Shown: positions 8,062 through 16,065, counted from the first letter of the stretch. The stretch is DNA of 64,000 bases from an uncultured Williamsia sp. (GCF_947494875.1 NZ_CANLWM010000005.1:310001-374000), one strand, 5' to 3'. A program made the numbers and translations. Notes: a model not told the origin generated them from the sequence alone.

Positions 8062-9642
8062 TCACGACGGGCACGCGCCGGACGGGGGGATGTCGCCCGA
8101 GCGCGCGTACCGGTTCACGATGTCGGCGGCGCAGTCGGAGTGCGCGGTGACGGAGAACCCCGGACCGTCGTAGGTGATGGTCGACGCCCTGCCGCCGGCG
8201 GTGATGATCAGCGGGGTGAGGGCGCCGGCGCCGGTGCCGCCGTTGATCGTGTCGAAGCCGCTGGTGAGCACCAGGATGGGCACGTCGAAGCCGAGCGGGC
8301 GGGGTGCCGCGGGACCGGCGGGCCAGCCGGAGCAGCGCAGCAGCGACAGCGCCGTGTCGGTGCCGGTGTAGGGATAGCGGCTCTGCCAGGCCTGCTGGAG
8401 CGCCGTCACGTCGGTGCGGCCGATCGAGCTGCTCGCGTCGTTGCACCGCGACAGCAGCTGACCGTCGGTGCCGCGCAGCGCGCGTGCCCGGTCGACCGCG
8501 GCGGTCAGCGCGGGGGACTCGCCGCCGGCGAGGAGGCGCGCCACGCGGGTGATCGTCGACGCGCGGTCGGTGGTGGTCAGGGCGATCCCGGTGGACAGGG
8601 CGGCCAGCACGTCGGTGTCGGTGATGTCGCCGAGGCGACCCTGCGCCCCCTGCTGCACGAGCGCGCGGATCGCGGCCCCTGGATCGGCGCCGAGCGGGCA
8701 TCCCTGCGACGCGCAGTCCGACGAGAAGCCGGCGATCGCGGCGTCGGTGCCGGCGGCGACCTGCTGCGCGCGGTCGCGCACCGAGGCGCCGTAGGCGGTC
8801 GGCGTGTCGAGGATCAGGCGCCCCACCCGGTCGCGGTAGAGGCCGGCGTAGGCCAGGGCGACATCCGCCCCGGCCCCCACACCGACGATGCCGAGACGGT
8901 CGACGCCCCACGTCCGACGGAGCTGTTCGAGGTCGCCGGCAGCGTTCGCCGACGTGAACGCCAGTTGGTAGGGGCTGATGGTCTCGGTGCAGGCGTCGGC
9001 GGCCTCGCCCGCGGTCGTGGCCAGCAGGTCACCGCGCGCCTGGACGTCCCGGGTCGCCGGGGTGAGCCCGTTGGCGAGAACGATGGACCGTTCCTGGCTC
9101 GTGAAGCAGTCGAGGGGGCCGCTCGAGCCGGTGCCGCGGCGGTCGACGGCGACCAGCGGGTGATCGGCGAGCAGTGCGCGGCCCGGTCCGTCGGCCATCA
9201 GCAGCCCTGCGACGGCCGACGGCATGTCGGTGCCGGAGGTGACGACGAGCGGTGCGCCCGAGGCGGGCGTGGACGTGAGCCGGACGCGGACCGCGGCCAC
9301 GTTCACGGTGTCACGCGTGGCGACACCGGGGGTCACGGACGCCTCGAACGTCGCGCAGTCCAGCCGCACGTCGGCGGCGGGGGCGGGCAGTCCGAACCGA
9401 GCGGCGAGATCGCCGGGGCAGGCGCGCCAGGCGAGGTCGTTCCGGGGTGCCGACAGCGTCGGCGGAGGCGGGGGAGTGCTGGTCGTCTGGCCGGCGCCGC
9501 CGCCGTCGTCGACGATCAGCGGGGGACCGGTGTCCGGCCCGACCGCGCAGCCGGCGACGACGCCGATCGCCACCAGGGCCGAGAGCGCGACCCTGAGGCG
9601 ACGACGCGGTCGCTGGATCCGCGGCGTCGTGGTCGGGCGCAT
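8062..9642 (-). CDS. Lipoprotein of the secreted tripeptidyl-aminopeptidase-like alpha/beta hydrolase family; nucleophile serine missing
   Basis: A 526-aa predicted lipoprotein equivalent in position to Rv2672. The signal peptide has Arg-rich RRRLRVALSAL, a hydrophobic stretch, and the lipobox VAGC. The body resembles the secreted SlpE/TAP-like hydrolases with a C-terminal TAP-like domain (GFDTINGG; H501 in VTAHSDC). The nucleophile elbow, normally GxSxG after WGVDRLxxxG, reads GVGAG: the serine position is Gly256 (codon GGG on the minus strand, 8875-8877). The expected Asp and His region is still present. It may therefore be a binding or regulatory protein rather than an active peptidase. 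ATG 9642 is preferred because TACAGT lies seven bases upstream. Confidence 0.82.
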   Translation of the reverse strand: MRPTTTPRIQRPRRRLRVALSALVAIGVVAGCAVGPDTGPPLIVDDGGGAGQTTSTPPPPPTLSAPRNDLAWRACPGDLAARFGLPAPAADVRLDCATFEASVTPGVATRDTVNVAAVRVRLTSTPASGAPLVVTSGTDMPSAVAGLLMADGPGRALLADHPLVAVDRRGTGSSGPLDCFTSQERSIVLANGLTPATRDVQARGDLLATTAGEAADACTETISPYQLAFTSANAAGDLEQLRRTWGVDRLGIVGVGAGADVALAYAGLYRDRVGRLILDTPTAYGASVRDRAQQVAAGTDAAIAGFSSDCASQGCPLGADPGAAIRALVQQGAQGRLGDITDTDVLAALSTGIALTTTDRASTITRVARLLAGGESPALTAAVDRARALRGTDGQLLSRCNDASSSIGRTDVTALQQAWQSRYPYTGTDTALSLLRCSGWPAGPAAPRPLGFDVPILVLTSGFDTINGGTGAGALTPLIITAGGRASTITYDGPGFSVTAHSDCAADIVNRYARSGDIPPSGACPS

Positions 9643-9649
9643 GTCGGCG

Positions 9650-9655
9650 ACTGTA
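9650..9655 (-). promoter_or_regulatory. Probable -10 element (TACAGT) of leaderless hydrolase-like lipoprotein gene
   Basis: The minus strand reads TACAGT seven bases before ATG 9642, a good TANNNT match at leaderless spacing. It lies within the 3' end region of the RibD-C gene frame upstream, and it supports choosing 9642 over longer starts. Confidence 0.5.
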
Positions 9656-9689
9656 GTCACGTCCGGGCGGCGGCCCGTCCCGCCGCGGG

Positions 9690-10439
9690 TCAGCGGTCGT
9701 CGGTGGCCCGCGACCACCGTGTGAACAGGAACCCCTCGTCGTCGGCGAGGACGTGGTCCCGGGTCATTCGCCGCGGGTCGATCTCGTCGTCACCGTGCGC
9801 GATCCGTCCGGCCGACCCGGCGAGCATCGTCGGGCCGATGGTCAGGCACAGCTCGTCGACCAGATCGGCCGCTGCGAGGCGACCGAGCAGGCCGGGACCG
9901 CCCTCGCTGAGTACGCGCCACCGGCCGCGGGAGGCGAGATGGGCCAACGCGCGCGGCAGCTCGACGTCGTCGCTCCCGCAGTCGACGAGGGTCGCGCCGG
10001 CCTCGGTCAACGCGCGTCGCCGCTCCTCCGGTGCTCCGGAACAGGTCAGCACCGTCGTCTGCGGTGCCCGCACGGCCTCCGAGTCGGGATCGAGGCTCAG
10101 CGACCCCGACAAGATCGCCAGGGTGGGCGCCGTGGGGTCGGCGGGATCGGCGTCGATCGGCCCGTAGTCCTCGCCCGTCACCGTCCCGGATCCGACCAGC
10201 ACGACGTCGGCGAGGGATCGCAGGACCTCGAAGATCTGTTTGTCGCCGTCCCCGCCGAGTCCGGCTGACGCGCCGTCGCGGGTCGCGGCACCGTCGAGCG
10301 AGGTGACCATGTTGACCCGCACGTGGCACCGCGGATCGGGGTGTTCCGGCTCGGGGTAGGCGTAGAGACGCCGCAACTCGGCGTCGTCGACTGTGACCTG
10401 GGTCGCCTTCTGGACGAGGTACATCCGTTCATTGTCCAT
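9690..10439 (-). CDS. Pyrimidine reductase family protein (RibD C-terminal domain)
   Basis: A 249-aa stand-alone RibD-C/DHFR-fold reductase, equivalent to Rv2671, which can act as a minor dihydrofolate reductase in M. tuberculosis and is linked to antifolate resistance (family knowledge). Visible are VRVNMVTSLDGAATRDG, the NADPH-site VVLVGSGTVTGEDYGP and VLSEGGPGLLGRLAAADLVDELCLT, all characteristic of RibD-C. There is no deaminase domain, so it is not a bifunctional RibD. It is divergent from the ATPase gene, with only 20 bases between the two start codons. Confidence 0.85.
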   Translation of the reverse strand: MDNERMYLVQKATQVTVDDAELRRLYAYPEPEHPDPRCHVRVNMVTSLDGAATRDGASAGLGGDGDKQIFEVLRSLADVVLVGSGTVTGEDYGPIDADPADPTAPTLAILSGSLSLDPDSEAVRAPQTTVLTCSGAPEERRRALTEAGATLVDCGSDDVELPRALAHLASRGRWRVLSEGGPGLLGRLAAADLVDELCLTIGPTMLAGSAGRIAHGDDEIDPRRMTRDHVLADDEGFLFTRWSRATDDR

Positions 10440-10447
10440 GTCGTCGC

Positions 10448-10453
10448 TACTGT
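10448..10453 (+). promoter_or_regulatory. Probable -10 element (TACTGT) of leaderless ZapE-type ATPase gene
   Basis: TACTGT ends six bases before ATG 10460, matching TANNNT at leaderless spacing. The intergenic gap to the divergent RibD-C start is only 20 bases, so the -35 region must lie inside that neighbouring coding sequence. Confidence 0.55.
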
Positions 10454-10459
10454 CAGCGG

Positions 10460-11473
10460 ATGACCGCTCGTCTAGTCGACCGCACGCCGCAGGTGTCGCC
10501 GGAGGACCTGGTGCATCAGATGGTGCCGCCGCCGATGTTCGACGACGTGAGCTTCGACTCCTACATCCCGGACCCCGACGAACCGTCGCAGTCCGCGGCG
10601 GTCGAGGCCGGCCGGGACTTCGTCGAGCGGGCGCAGAAGGCGCGCGCGGGTAAGAAGAGCCTCTTCGGGAAGCGGACGCCGGGGCAGGGCGTCGGTCTGT
10701 ACCTCGACGGCGGGTTCGGCGTCGGCAAGACCCACCTGCTCGCGTCGATCTTCCACGAGATGCCCGAGCCGAAGGCGTTCGCGACGTTCGTCGAGCTGAC
10801 CCACGTGGTCGGTGCCCTCGGCTTCACCGCATCGGTGGAGCGGCTGTCGCAGCACAGCGTCATCTGCATCGACGAGTTCGAACTCGACGACCCCGGCGAC
10901 ACGATGCTGGTGTCCCGACTGCTCACCGAGCTCACCGCGAAGGGCGTGTCGATCGCGGCCACCTCCAACACGCTGCCCGGCCAGCTGGGGGAGGGACGTT
11001 TCGCGGCGCAGGACTTCCTGCGCGAGATCCGCAAGCTGGCCGGTGTCTTCGACGCCGTCCGGGTCGACGGCCCCGACTACCGGCACCGCGACCTGCCGCC
11101 GGCTCCGGATCCGCACACCGACGCCGAACTCGCCGAGTTGGCCGAGCGCACCGAGGGCGCCACGCTCGACGAGTTCGACGCCCTGTGCAAGCACCTCGGG
11201 ACGCTGCACCCGTCGAAGTACAAGGCGCTCGTGGAGGGCGTGACGCTGGCGTGTGTCTCGGGCGTGCACGCGGCGCCGGATCAGACCGTCGCGCTGCGCC
11301 TCGTCGTCCTCGCCGACCGCCTCTACGACGCGAACATCCCGCTGATGGTCTCGGGGGGCAAGCTCGACGAGCTGTTCACCGAGGAGATGCTGGCCGGGGG
11401 CTACCGGAAGAAGTACCTGCGAGCGACGTCTCGTCTGCTGGCGCTGTCGCGCTTCGCCGAGAAGACCGGCTAG
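10460..11473 (+). CDS. zapE: AFG1/ZapE-family P-loop ATPase
   Basis: A 337-aa AAA-type ATPase of the AFG1-like family; in E. coli ZapE binds the Z-ring and modulates division. The Walker A motif is GGFGVGKT at residues 84-91, the Walker B is ICIDEFELDD near residue 138, and a sensor-like ATSNTLPGQL follows. It is the equivalent of Rv2670c. It is cytosolic, with no signal or membrane segment. Its stop codon overlaps that of the convergent GNAT gene (shared CTAG at 11470-11473). The gene symbol follows the family; a division role here is inferred. Confidence 0.85.
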   Translation: MTARLVDRTPQVSPEDLVHQMVPPPMFDDVSFDSYIPDPDEPSQSAAVEAGRDFVERAQKARAGKKSLFGKRTPGQGVGLYLDGGFGVGKTHLLASIFHEMPEPKAFATFVELTHVVGALGFTASVERLSQHSVICIDEFELDDPGDTMLVSRLLTELTAKGVSIAATSNTLPGQLGEGRFAAQDFLREIRKLAGVFDAVRVDGPDYRHRDLPPAPDPHTDAELAELAERTEGATLDEFDALCKHLGTLHPSKYKALVEGVTLACVSGVHAAPDQTVALRLVVLADRLYDANIPLMVSGGKLDELFTEEMLAGGYRKKYLRATSRLLALSRFAEKTG

Positions 11474-12042
11474 GCCGGCCGGGACCCCGCCGCGTCGGTC
11501 AGGTCGCGCACCATCACGTAGTCGCGTTCCTCGATCCCGCCGAGCCAGAACGACTTCCGGCCCACGATGCGGAACCCGCTCTTGGTGTAGAACCGCTGCG
11601 CGCGGACGTTGACGTTGCTGACACCCAGCCAGGCGGCGACACTGCCACGCGCGAACGCACGGTCCAGTGACGCGGCGACGAGCGCCTGTGCGGTGCCGGA
11701 TCCGTGGGCGGACTCGAGGACGTACACCTTCGAGATCTCTGTGACCGGACGCATCGGCACCACTTCGCGCACCTCGGGATCCGAGGGCTCGGAGTGCACG
11801 ACGAGCGTGTAGCCGAGGATCGCGCGACCCGCGTCACGCGCGACGAGGACGTCGCGGTCGGATGCCGTGATGTGGTCGGCGAAGTGCGCCGGGGTGAGAT
11901 TCGCAGCGACGAACGCGTCGGTCGACTCCGTCGTCGTCCCGGGCGGGCAGGCGAGCGGGAAGGTCACCGCGGCAACGGATGCCACGGCCTTGGCGTCCGC
12001 GGGATCGGTGACCGTCTCGACGGTCGGTGCTGAGGACGTCAC
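11470..12042 (-). CDS. GNAT-family N-acetyltransferase
   Basis: A 190-aa GCN5-related acetyltransferase, equivalent to Rv2669; the substrate is unknown. The acetyl-CoA-binding motif A appears as ISKVYVLESAHGSGTAQALVAASL (about residues 108-131, with the HGSG pyrophosphate loop), followed by the ASN-like NVRAQRFYTKSGF stretch. It starts with GTG at 12042. This is the last gene of the conserved block; on the far side the order is interrupted by the accessory patch. The convergent overlap with the ATPase gene is 4 bases. Confidence 0.85.
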   Translation of the reverse strand: MTSSAPTVETVTDPADAKAVASVAAVTFPLACPPGTTTESTDAFVAANLTPAHFADHITASDRDVLVARDAGRAILGYTLVVHSEPSDPEVREVVPMRPVTEISKVYVLESAHGSGTAQALVAASLDRAFARGSVAAWLGVSNVNVRAQRFYTKSGFRIVGRKSFWLGGIEERDYVMVRDLTDAAGSRPA

Positions 12043-12256
12043 CGAGACATCTCAACACAGCACACTCGGGCCGACGTGCACGCGCACCACATGGGGTGGC
12101 CACACAACCTCCGACACCCACCCTGGGCCCCGTCACAGCATCGGTGACAGTTCCCGACGGCTGCGAGGTCGGTCCGTACGTTGAGCCGAATTCGATACCG
12201 ATGGTCGGGGGTCCCACGATGCACGTTGTCGGCACGTCGACGCGCGGGGTGAGCCG

Positions 12257-14545
12257 GTGACCCCGGATGTCGGCCGTCGTCGGTTCCTCGCCTACGCCGT
12301 CGCCGCGCCCGTGTTGGTGGTGGCGGGTCGACTACTCGACCCTTTCTCGGCTCCGCGGGCTCACGCCGGCCCCACCCCGCCCCAACCGGGTGACCAGGTC
12401 GACCTCGGAGATCTTCTGACCTATGCAGCGATGCCGACCGCGCTCATGGCGACGCTGCGAGTGGACTCCGATGGAGTCGCCCACTTCGCGCTACCCAGGA
12501 CCGAAGTGGGCCAGGGGTTGTCCACGATGGTGACCCAGTTGATCGCCGAGGAGCTCGACCAGCCCCTCGACAAGATCGTGGTGACCCTGGAGAAGGCGCG
12601 GCCGGACCTCCTGCTCAACCAGCAGACCGGCGGGTCGAACTCGACGCGGTCCATCTACACACCTACCCGGACGATCGCTGCCCTCGCGCGGCAGCGGCTC
12701 CGGGCTGCGGCTGCGCGGGAATGGGGTGTGGCTCCGACCAGGGTCACGACCCGGTCCGGCGTCCTCATGGGTCCGGGCGGCCGCACGGCGAGCTACGGGT
12801 CGATGGCGGAGCGGGCCGCCTCGCGTACGGACGTGGCCGAGCACGTGACACTGAAGCACCCGTCTGACTTCGCCGTGATCGGCCGTCCGCTCGGTCGCGT
12901 CGATGCTCGCGCAGCGGTCACCGGGCAGAAGAAGTTCACACTGGATCTCGACGTAACCGACGCCTTGCCCACCATGATCCGGCGTGCGCCGACGGTCAAC
13001 GGGACGGTGCGCTCGGTCGCGAACCTCGCTGCGGTTCGGTCGATGCCAGGCGTCACCGATGTCGCGAGACTGCGCACCGGAGTCGCGGTACGCGCACGGA
13101 CTTTCGGGCAATGCATCGACGCGGTGAACGCACTCGTCGTCGACTGGGGGCCCGGCACCGTCGACGGGCAGTCGGACAGGAGCGTCCGGAAGGCTCTCGA
13201 CCGGGCGATGGAGCCCATGCCGCCCCAGCTCCCGCACTCCGGCGGTGTCGACATGACATTCCGGTTCGCCTTCCGCAACATCAGCGCCCTCGAACCCGGA
13301 TGCGCGATCGCCGACGTCCGGGCCGACCGTGCCGAGATCTGGACATGCGCCAAGGCCCCGTCGGTCGCGTTGGCGGAAATTGCTGCGGAGCTCGGTCTCT
13401 CGCCGACCGCCGTGACCCTGAACGTGATACCCGGTGGGGGATCGTTCGGGCGCGCCCTCTTCACGGACGCCGCACTGGATGCTGCGCTGGCTTCGCAGGC
13501 CATGGGCAAACCGGTCAGGCTGATGGTGCACAGGACCGACGACGTCCGGCACGGACGCATGCATCCCATGGCCGTCTCACACGTGCGTGCGCTCTGGTCC
13601 GGGCGCGACGTTGTCCAGATGGACCAACGACACTCCTGCGTCCAGCTCGACCTCAGTTCCGGGATGGGTGATGTCGTCGCGGCGTCCGGGCACCTCATAC
13701 CCGGGTTGGCGCTGCTGCCGCTCGTCAAACTGTCGTATGTCCTCAGTCAGAACGTGCCGTACGACGTCGGCGCGGTCTCGCAGGACGTCTCCCAGGCGTT
13801 CGACGTCGGACAGTTCCGTACGGGCAGTATGCGCCAGGTGTTCTCGCCGGACTCGCGCACCGCGACCGAGCTGGTGATCGATCGCATCGCCGAGGCGCAG
13901 GGTCTCGATCCCTACCGGTTCCGGATGAAGTTTCTCCGGGACGACCGCATCCGCGCGTGCCTTCGCGAGGCGGCCAGAGTCGGTGACTGGGGCCGGACTC
14001 TTCCGCCGGGGGTGGCTCAGGGCGTGGGCGTTCACGGAGAATACCGTTCGGCCGCAGCGGTGTTGGTCGAGATCGACTGTTCCGAAGCGACCACGTCGCG
14101 CCGCATCCGCAACGCGATCGCCGGTCCACGCGTCACACGGGTGGTCGTGGCGGTCGACGTCGGCGTGGCCGTCAACCCGCGAGGCCTGGAAGCGCAGATG
14201 CAGGGAGCGGTGATGGACGGTATCGCGCAGACACTCACGGCCGGCCTGCATTTCGATCGCGGCATCCCGCTCGAGGGCAGCTGGGACGACTACTTCTACA
14301 CGCGACAGTGGAACTGCCCTCTGGACCTGACGGTGGTCGTGATGCCGCCGACGAGCGAGTCGCCGGGCGGTGCAGGGGAACTCGCGGTGGCCCCGACGAT
14401 GGCCGCGGTGGCGTGCGCCTACGCCCGTGCGACCGGCGTGGTTCCCACGCAGTTCCCCATCGCTCATGGACAGCTCGGGTTCACACCCAAGAAGCGCAGC
14501 GTGCTCCCACCGTCGCCCGTCGACGGTCTGGCACACGTGTTCTAG
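12257..14545 (+). CDS. Molybdopterin-binding large subunit, isoquinoline 1-oxidoreductase (IorB)-like, Tat-exported
   Basis: A 762-aa large subunit of the xanthine dehydrogenase/aldehyde oxidase superfamily, closest in layout to isoquinoline 1-oxidoreductase beta chains. It hydroxylates an N-heterocycle or oxidises an aldehyde using molybdopterin cytosine dinucleotide. The N-terminus GRRRFLAYAVAAPVLVV, ending near ARAHAG, is a Tat signal, so export in folded form is predicted. Cofactor motifs include EVGQGLSTMVTQLIAEELDQ (about residues 80-100), PGGGSFGRALFTDAALDAA and SPGGAGELAVAPTM with the catalytic base Glu708. It is followed by its 2Fe-2S subunit. No cytochrome c, MoCo chaperone (XdhC) or transporter gene is nearby. 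The substrate is unknown. Confidence 0.85.
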   Translation: MTPDVGRRRFLAYAVAAPVLVVAGRLLDPFSAPRAHAGPTPPQPGDQVDLGDLLTYAAMPTALMATLRVDSDGVAHFALPRTEVGQGLSTMVTQLIAEELDQPLDKIVVTLEKARPDLLLNQQTGGSNSTRSIYTPTRTIAALARQRLRAAAAREWGVAPTRVTTRSGVLMGPGGRTASYGSMAERAASRTDVAEHVTLKHPSDFAVIGRPLGRVDARAAVTGQKKFTLDLDVTDALPTMIRRAPTVNGTVRSVANLAAVRSMPGVTDVARLRTGVAVRARTFGQCIDAVNALVVDWGPGTVDGQSDRSVRKALDRAMEPMPPQLPHSGGVDMTFRFAFRNISALEPGCAIADVRADRAEIWTCAKAPSVALAEIAAELGLSPTAVTLNVIPGGGSFGRALFTDAALDAALASQAMGKPVRLMVHRTDDVRHGRMHPMAVSHVRALWSGRDVVQMDQRHSCVQLDLSSGMGDVVAASGHLIPGLALLPLVKLSYVLSQNVPYDVGAVSQDVSQAFDVGQFRTGSMRQVFSPDSRTATELVIDRIAEAQGLDPYRFRMKFLRDDRIRACLREAARVGDWGRTLPPGVAQGVGVHGEYRSAAAVLVEIDCSEATTSRRIRNAIAGPRVTRVVVAVDVGVAVNPRGLEAQMQGAVMDGIAQTLTAGLHFDRGIPLEGSWDDYFYTRQWNCPLDLTVVVMPPTSESPGGAGELAVAPTMAAVACAYARATGVVPTQFPIAHGQLGFTPKKRSVLPPSPVDGLAHVF

Positions 14546-14590
14546 ATCCGCCGTGAACACCAGTCGGCGCCGGCAGAGACGAGGGGAAGC

Positions 14591-15079
14591 ATGCCCACAT
14601 TCACACTGAGAGTGAACGGTCGATCCCGAACGGTCGACGTCGAATCCGACGTCCGGGTGCTGTGGGTGCTCCGGGACATCCTGGGGATCACGGGCCCGAA
14701 GTACGGCTGCGGGATCGGGGTGTGCAAGGCGTGTACGAGTCACATCAACGGTCGGGCCTTCAACCCGTGCTCGGTGCGGATCGGCGACATCACCTCGACC
14801 GACGAGATCACCACCATCGAGGGACTTCCGGCGACCGTCGGCGCCGAGCTGCATCCGATGCAGGAGGCCTGGCTCGACGCCGATGTCTCCCAGTGCGGTT
14901 ACTGCCAGCCGGGTCAGATCATGGCCGCCGTCGCCGCAGTGGCCGAGGTTCGAGCACGCGGCACCGAGATCAGTGACGACGAACTCGACGAACTGCGCAA
15001 CGTGTGCCGATGCGGCACCTACTTCCGCATCCGAGAGGCCATCCGCGACGGTGCCGCCCGGATGGCCGATCAGGGCTGA
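14591..15079 (+). CDS. 2Fe-2S small subunit of a molybdenum hydroxylase (IorA-like)
   Basis: A 162-aa electron-transfer subunit for the preceding large subunit. A plant-type ferredoxin domain carries one cluster through C40, C45, C48 and C60 (CGIGVCKAC...C). The C-terminal helical domain carries the second cluster through C102, C105, C139 and C141 (QCGYCQPGQ and CRCGTY). All eight ligands are present. It has no Tat signal of its own, so it would have to piggy-back on the large subunit if exported. An AGGGG-like ribosome-binding site (GAGGGGAAGC, 14580-14589) precedes ATG 14591. The large-then-small order is the reverse of the usual small-large order. Confidence 0.88.
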   Translation: MPTFTLRVNGRSRTVDVESDVRVLWVLRDILGITGPKYGCGIGVCKACTSHINGRAFNPCSVRIGDITSTDEITTIEGLPATVGAELHPMQEAWLDADVSQCGYCQPGQIMAAVAAVAEVRARGTEISDDELDELRNVCRCGTYFRIREAIRDGAARMADQG

Positions 15080-15195
15080 GCAGCGCAACTCGAGAAGAAC
15101 CCTGAGCCCGTCCCGTCAAGCGGTCTGTCCACACCCCGTGGGCCCTGTGGATGGACGGATTGGCATGTGACCGCGCGGCAGTGAGGCTGCCGGAC

Positions 15196-15645
15196 ATGGA
15201 CTTCGACGACCCGATCCCGCCCCTCGAGAGCGCAGAGGACCCGTTCACGTCACCCGAGGAGCTGCGGCAGCGGTGGCGCGCTCTGATGGGGCCGCTCGGC
15301 TTCTCGGAACCGCTCGTGTGGGTGGCGCCCGTCCACCCCGACCACACGCTGCACAAGGCACTGATCCAGGTGGAGCGGACGCTCGTGCCGGACTCGTACC
15401 TCGCCGACCTGCTGATGCTGCGCTTGTCGGAGCTGATCGACGGCAATGAGGACCACGTCAGCGGGTTCGCCCTGCTGCTGACACGACCCGGCAGCAACGG
15501 CGTCTCGCACTGGGACCGGGGATGGGCCCGTCTGCTCGCGAACGCTGCCCGGGTCTTCGACGTCCCGGTCGAATCGATCTTCCGCGCGAACGCGAGAGAT
15601 GTCCGGGAGGTACCTCTCGTCGCGGACGAACACACCGCCGCCTGA
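15196..15645 (+). CDS. Hypothetical protein, orphan
   Basis: I do not recognise this 149-aa protein. It is acidic at both ends (MDFDDPIPPLESAEDPF; the C-terminus is charged), soluble, with no signal peptide or membrane segment, and its centre (LIQVERTLVPDSYLADLLMLRLSELIDG) looks alpha-helical. The codon third positions are strongly G/C as in real genes. In-frame starts are ATG 15151, GTG 15181 and ATG 15196; 15196 is chosen because GTGAGG lies about nine bases upstream. It sits alone between the molybdenum hydroxylase genes and the micro-gene cluster, and its role is unknown. Confidence 0.6.
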   Translation: MDFDDPIPPLESAEDPFTSPEELRQRWRALMGPLGFSEPLVWVAPVHPDHTLHKALIQVERTLVPDSYLADLLMLRLSELIDGNEDHVSGFALLLTRPGSNGVSHWDRGWARLLANAARVFDVPVESIFRANARDVREVPLVADEHTAA

Positions 15646-15680
15646 GCGACCGGACGAACCAGTTGCGACCACCCTCAACT

Positions 15681-15725
15681 TTGATGAATCGGATCCTTAC
15701 TTCGCAATACGACACTTACGGTCGC
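15681..15725 (+). promoter_or_regulatory. Promoter region of micro-gene 1, duplicated upstream of micro-gene 3
   Basis: This 45-base block aligns without gaps to 16244-16288 at 33 of 45 positions, ending in the identical TTACGGTCGC. The TACGGT at 15717-15722 fits a TANNNT -10 element and begins 52 bases before the ATG. Micro-genes 2 and 3 have the same element at 52 and 53 bases. No canonical -35 is visible, so the shared upstream GAANCGGA (15686-15693) may be an activator or alternative sigma contact. Confidence 0.55.
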
Positions 15726-15768
15726 AGTGCGGACGCCGTGGGGTGTCCCGTTCGGGAAAGGATCGATC

Positions 15769-15888
15769 ATGGGCTCTGTGGAGAACATCAACGCACTGGT
15801 CACCCTGTGGAACAGCCTCGGCGGCGCCCCGAGCGCCGGTGTCGGCGGACTCGGGCTGGGCCAGCTGCTCAGCGGTCTGTTCGGCTGA
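15769..15888 (+). CDS. Micro-gene 1: 39-aa Gly/Leu-rich peptide
   Basis: A 39-residue peptide starting MGSVENINALVTLWNSLGG and ending in GLGLGQLLSGLFG. It is one of three tandem short genes sharing the start MGS, a hydrophobic segment and a Gly/Leu-rich tail. The reading frame is supported by the upstream box TTCGGGAAAGGA (15751-15762), an SD-like site identical in all three, by the matching -10-to-ATG distance and by a private terminator at 15898-15929. No signal peptide is evident. Size and composition recall the small mycolylated PorA/PorH peptides of corynebacteria or phenol-soluble-modulin-like amphipathic peptides, but this is analogy only; I do not recognise a family. Confidence 0.65.
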   Translation: MGSVENINALVTLWNSLGGAPSAGVGGLGLGQLLSGLFG

Positions 15889-15897
15889 GGTTCGACC

Positions 15898-15929
15898 ACG
15901 ACGGCTCCGGATGCGTCCGGAGTCGTCGT
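15898..15929 (+). terminator. Hairpin terminator after micro-gene 1
   Basis: A 14-bp stem with one G-T wobble (left arm 15898-15911, right arm 15916-15929) and loop TGCG begins 10 bases after the stop codon. There is no U-tract, as is usual for actinobacterial intrinsic hairpins. Confidence 0.7.
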
Positions 15930-16013
15930 ACTGCGCGGTCACATCTGCCGGCCGACGATGTATGACTGCAAACAACATGCACAACAGCGAACCATTCATT
16001 CACGGTGGCGATC

Positions 16014-16019
16014 TACCGT
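16014..16019 (+). promoter_or_regulatory. Probable -10 element (TACCGT) of micro-gene 2
   Basis: TACCGT begins 52 bases before ATG 16066, the same distance as TACGGT before micro-gene 1. The surrounding bases ATCTACCGTCAC resemble the ATTTACGGTCGC of the other copies. The rest of the 45-base block is more diverged here. Confidence 0.45.
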
Positions 16020-16065
16020 CACCCGAGCGGGGCGTGCCCGCGACAGTTCGGGAAAGGACTTCACC

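Noticed and set aside
13577-15088. 503-codon minus-strand frame opposite the molybdenum hydroxylase genes
   Set aside because: The plus-strand proteins carry intact cofactor motifs; the antisense translation has none.
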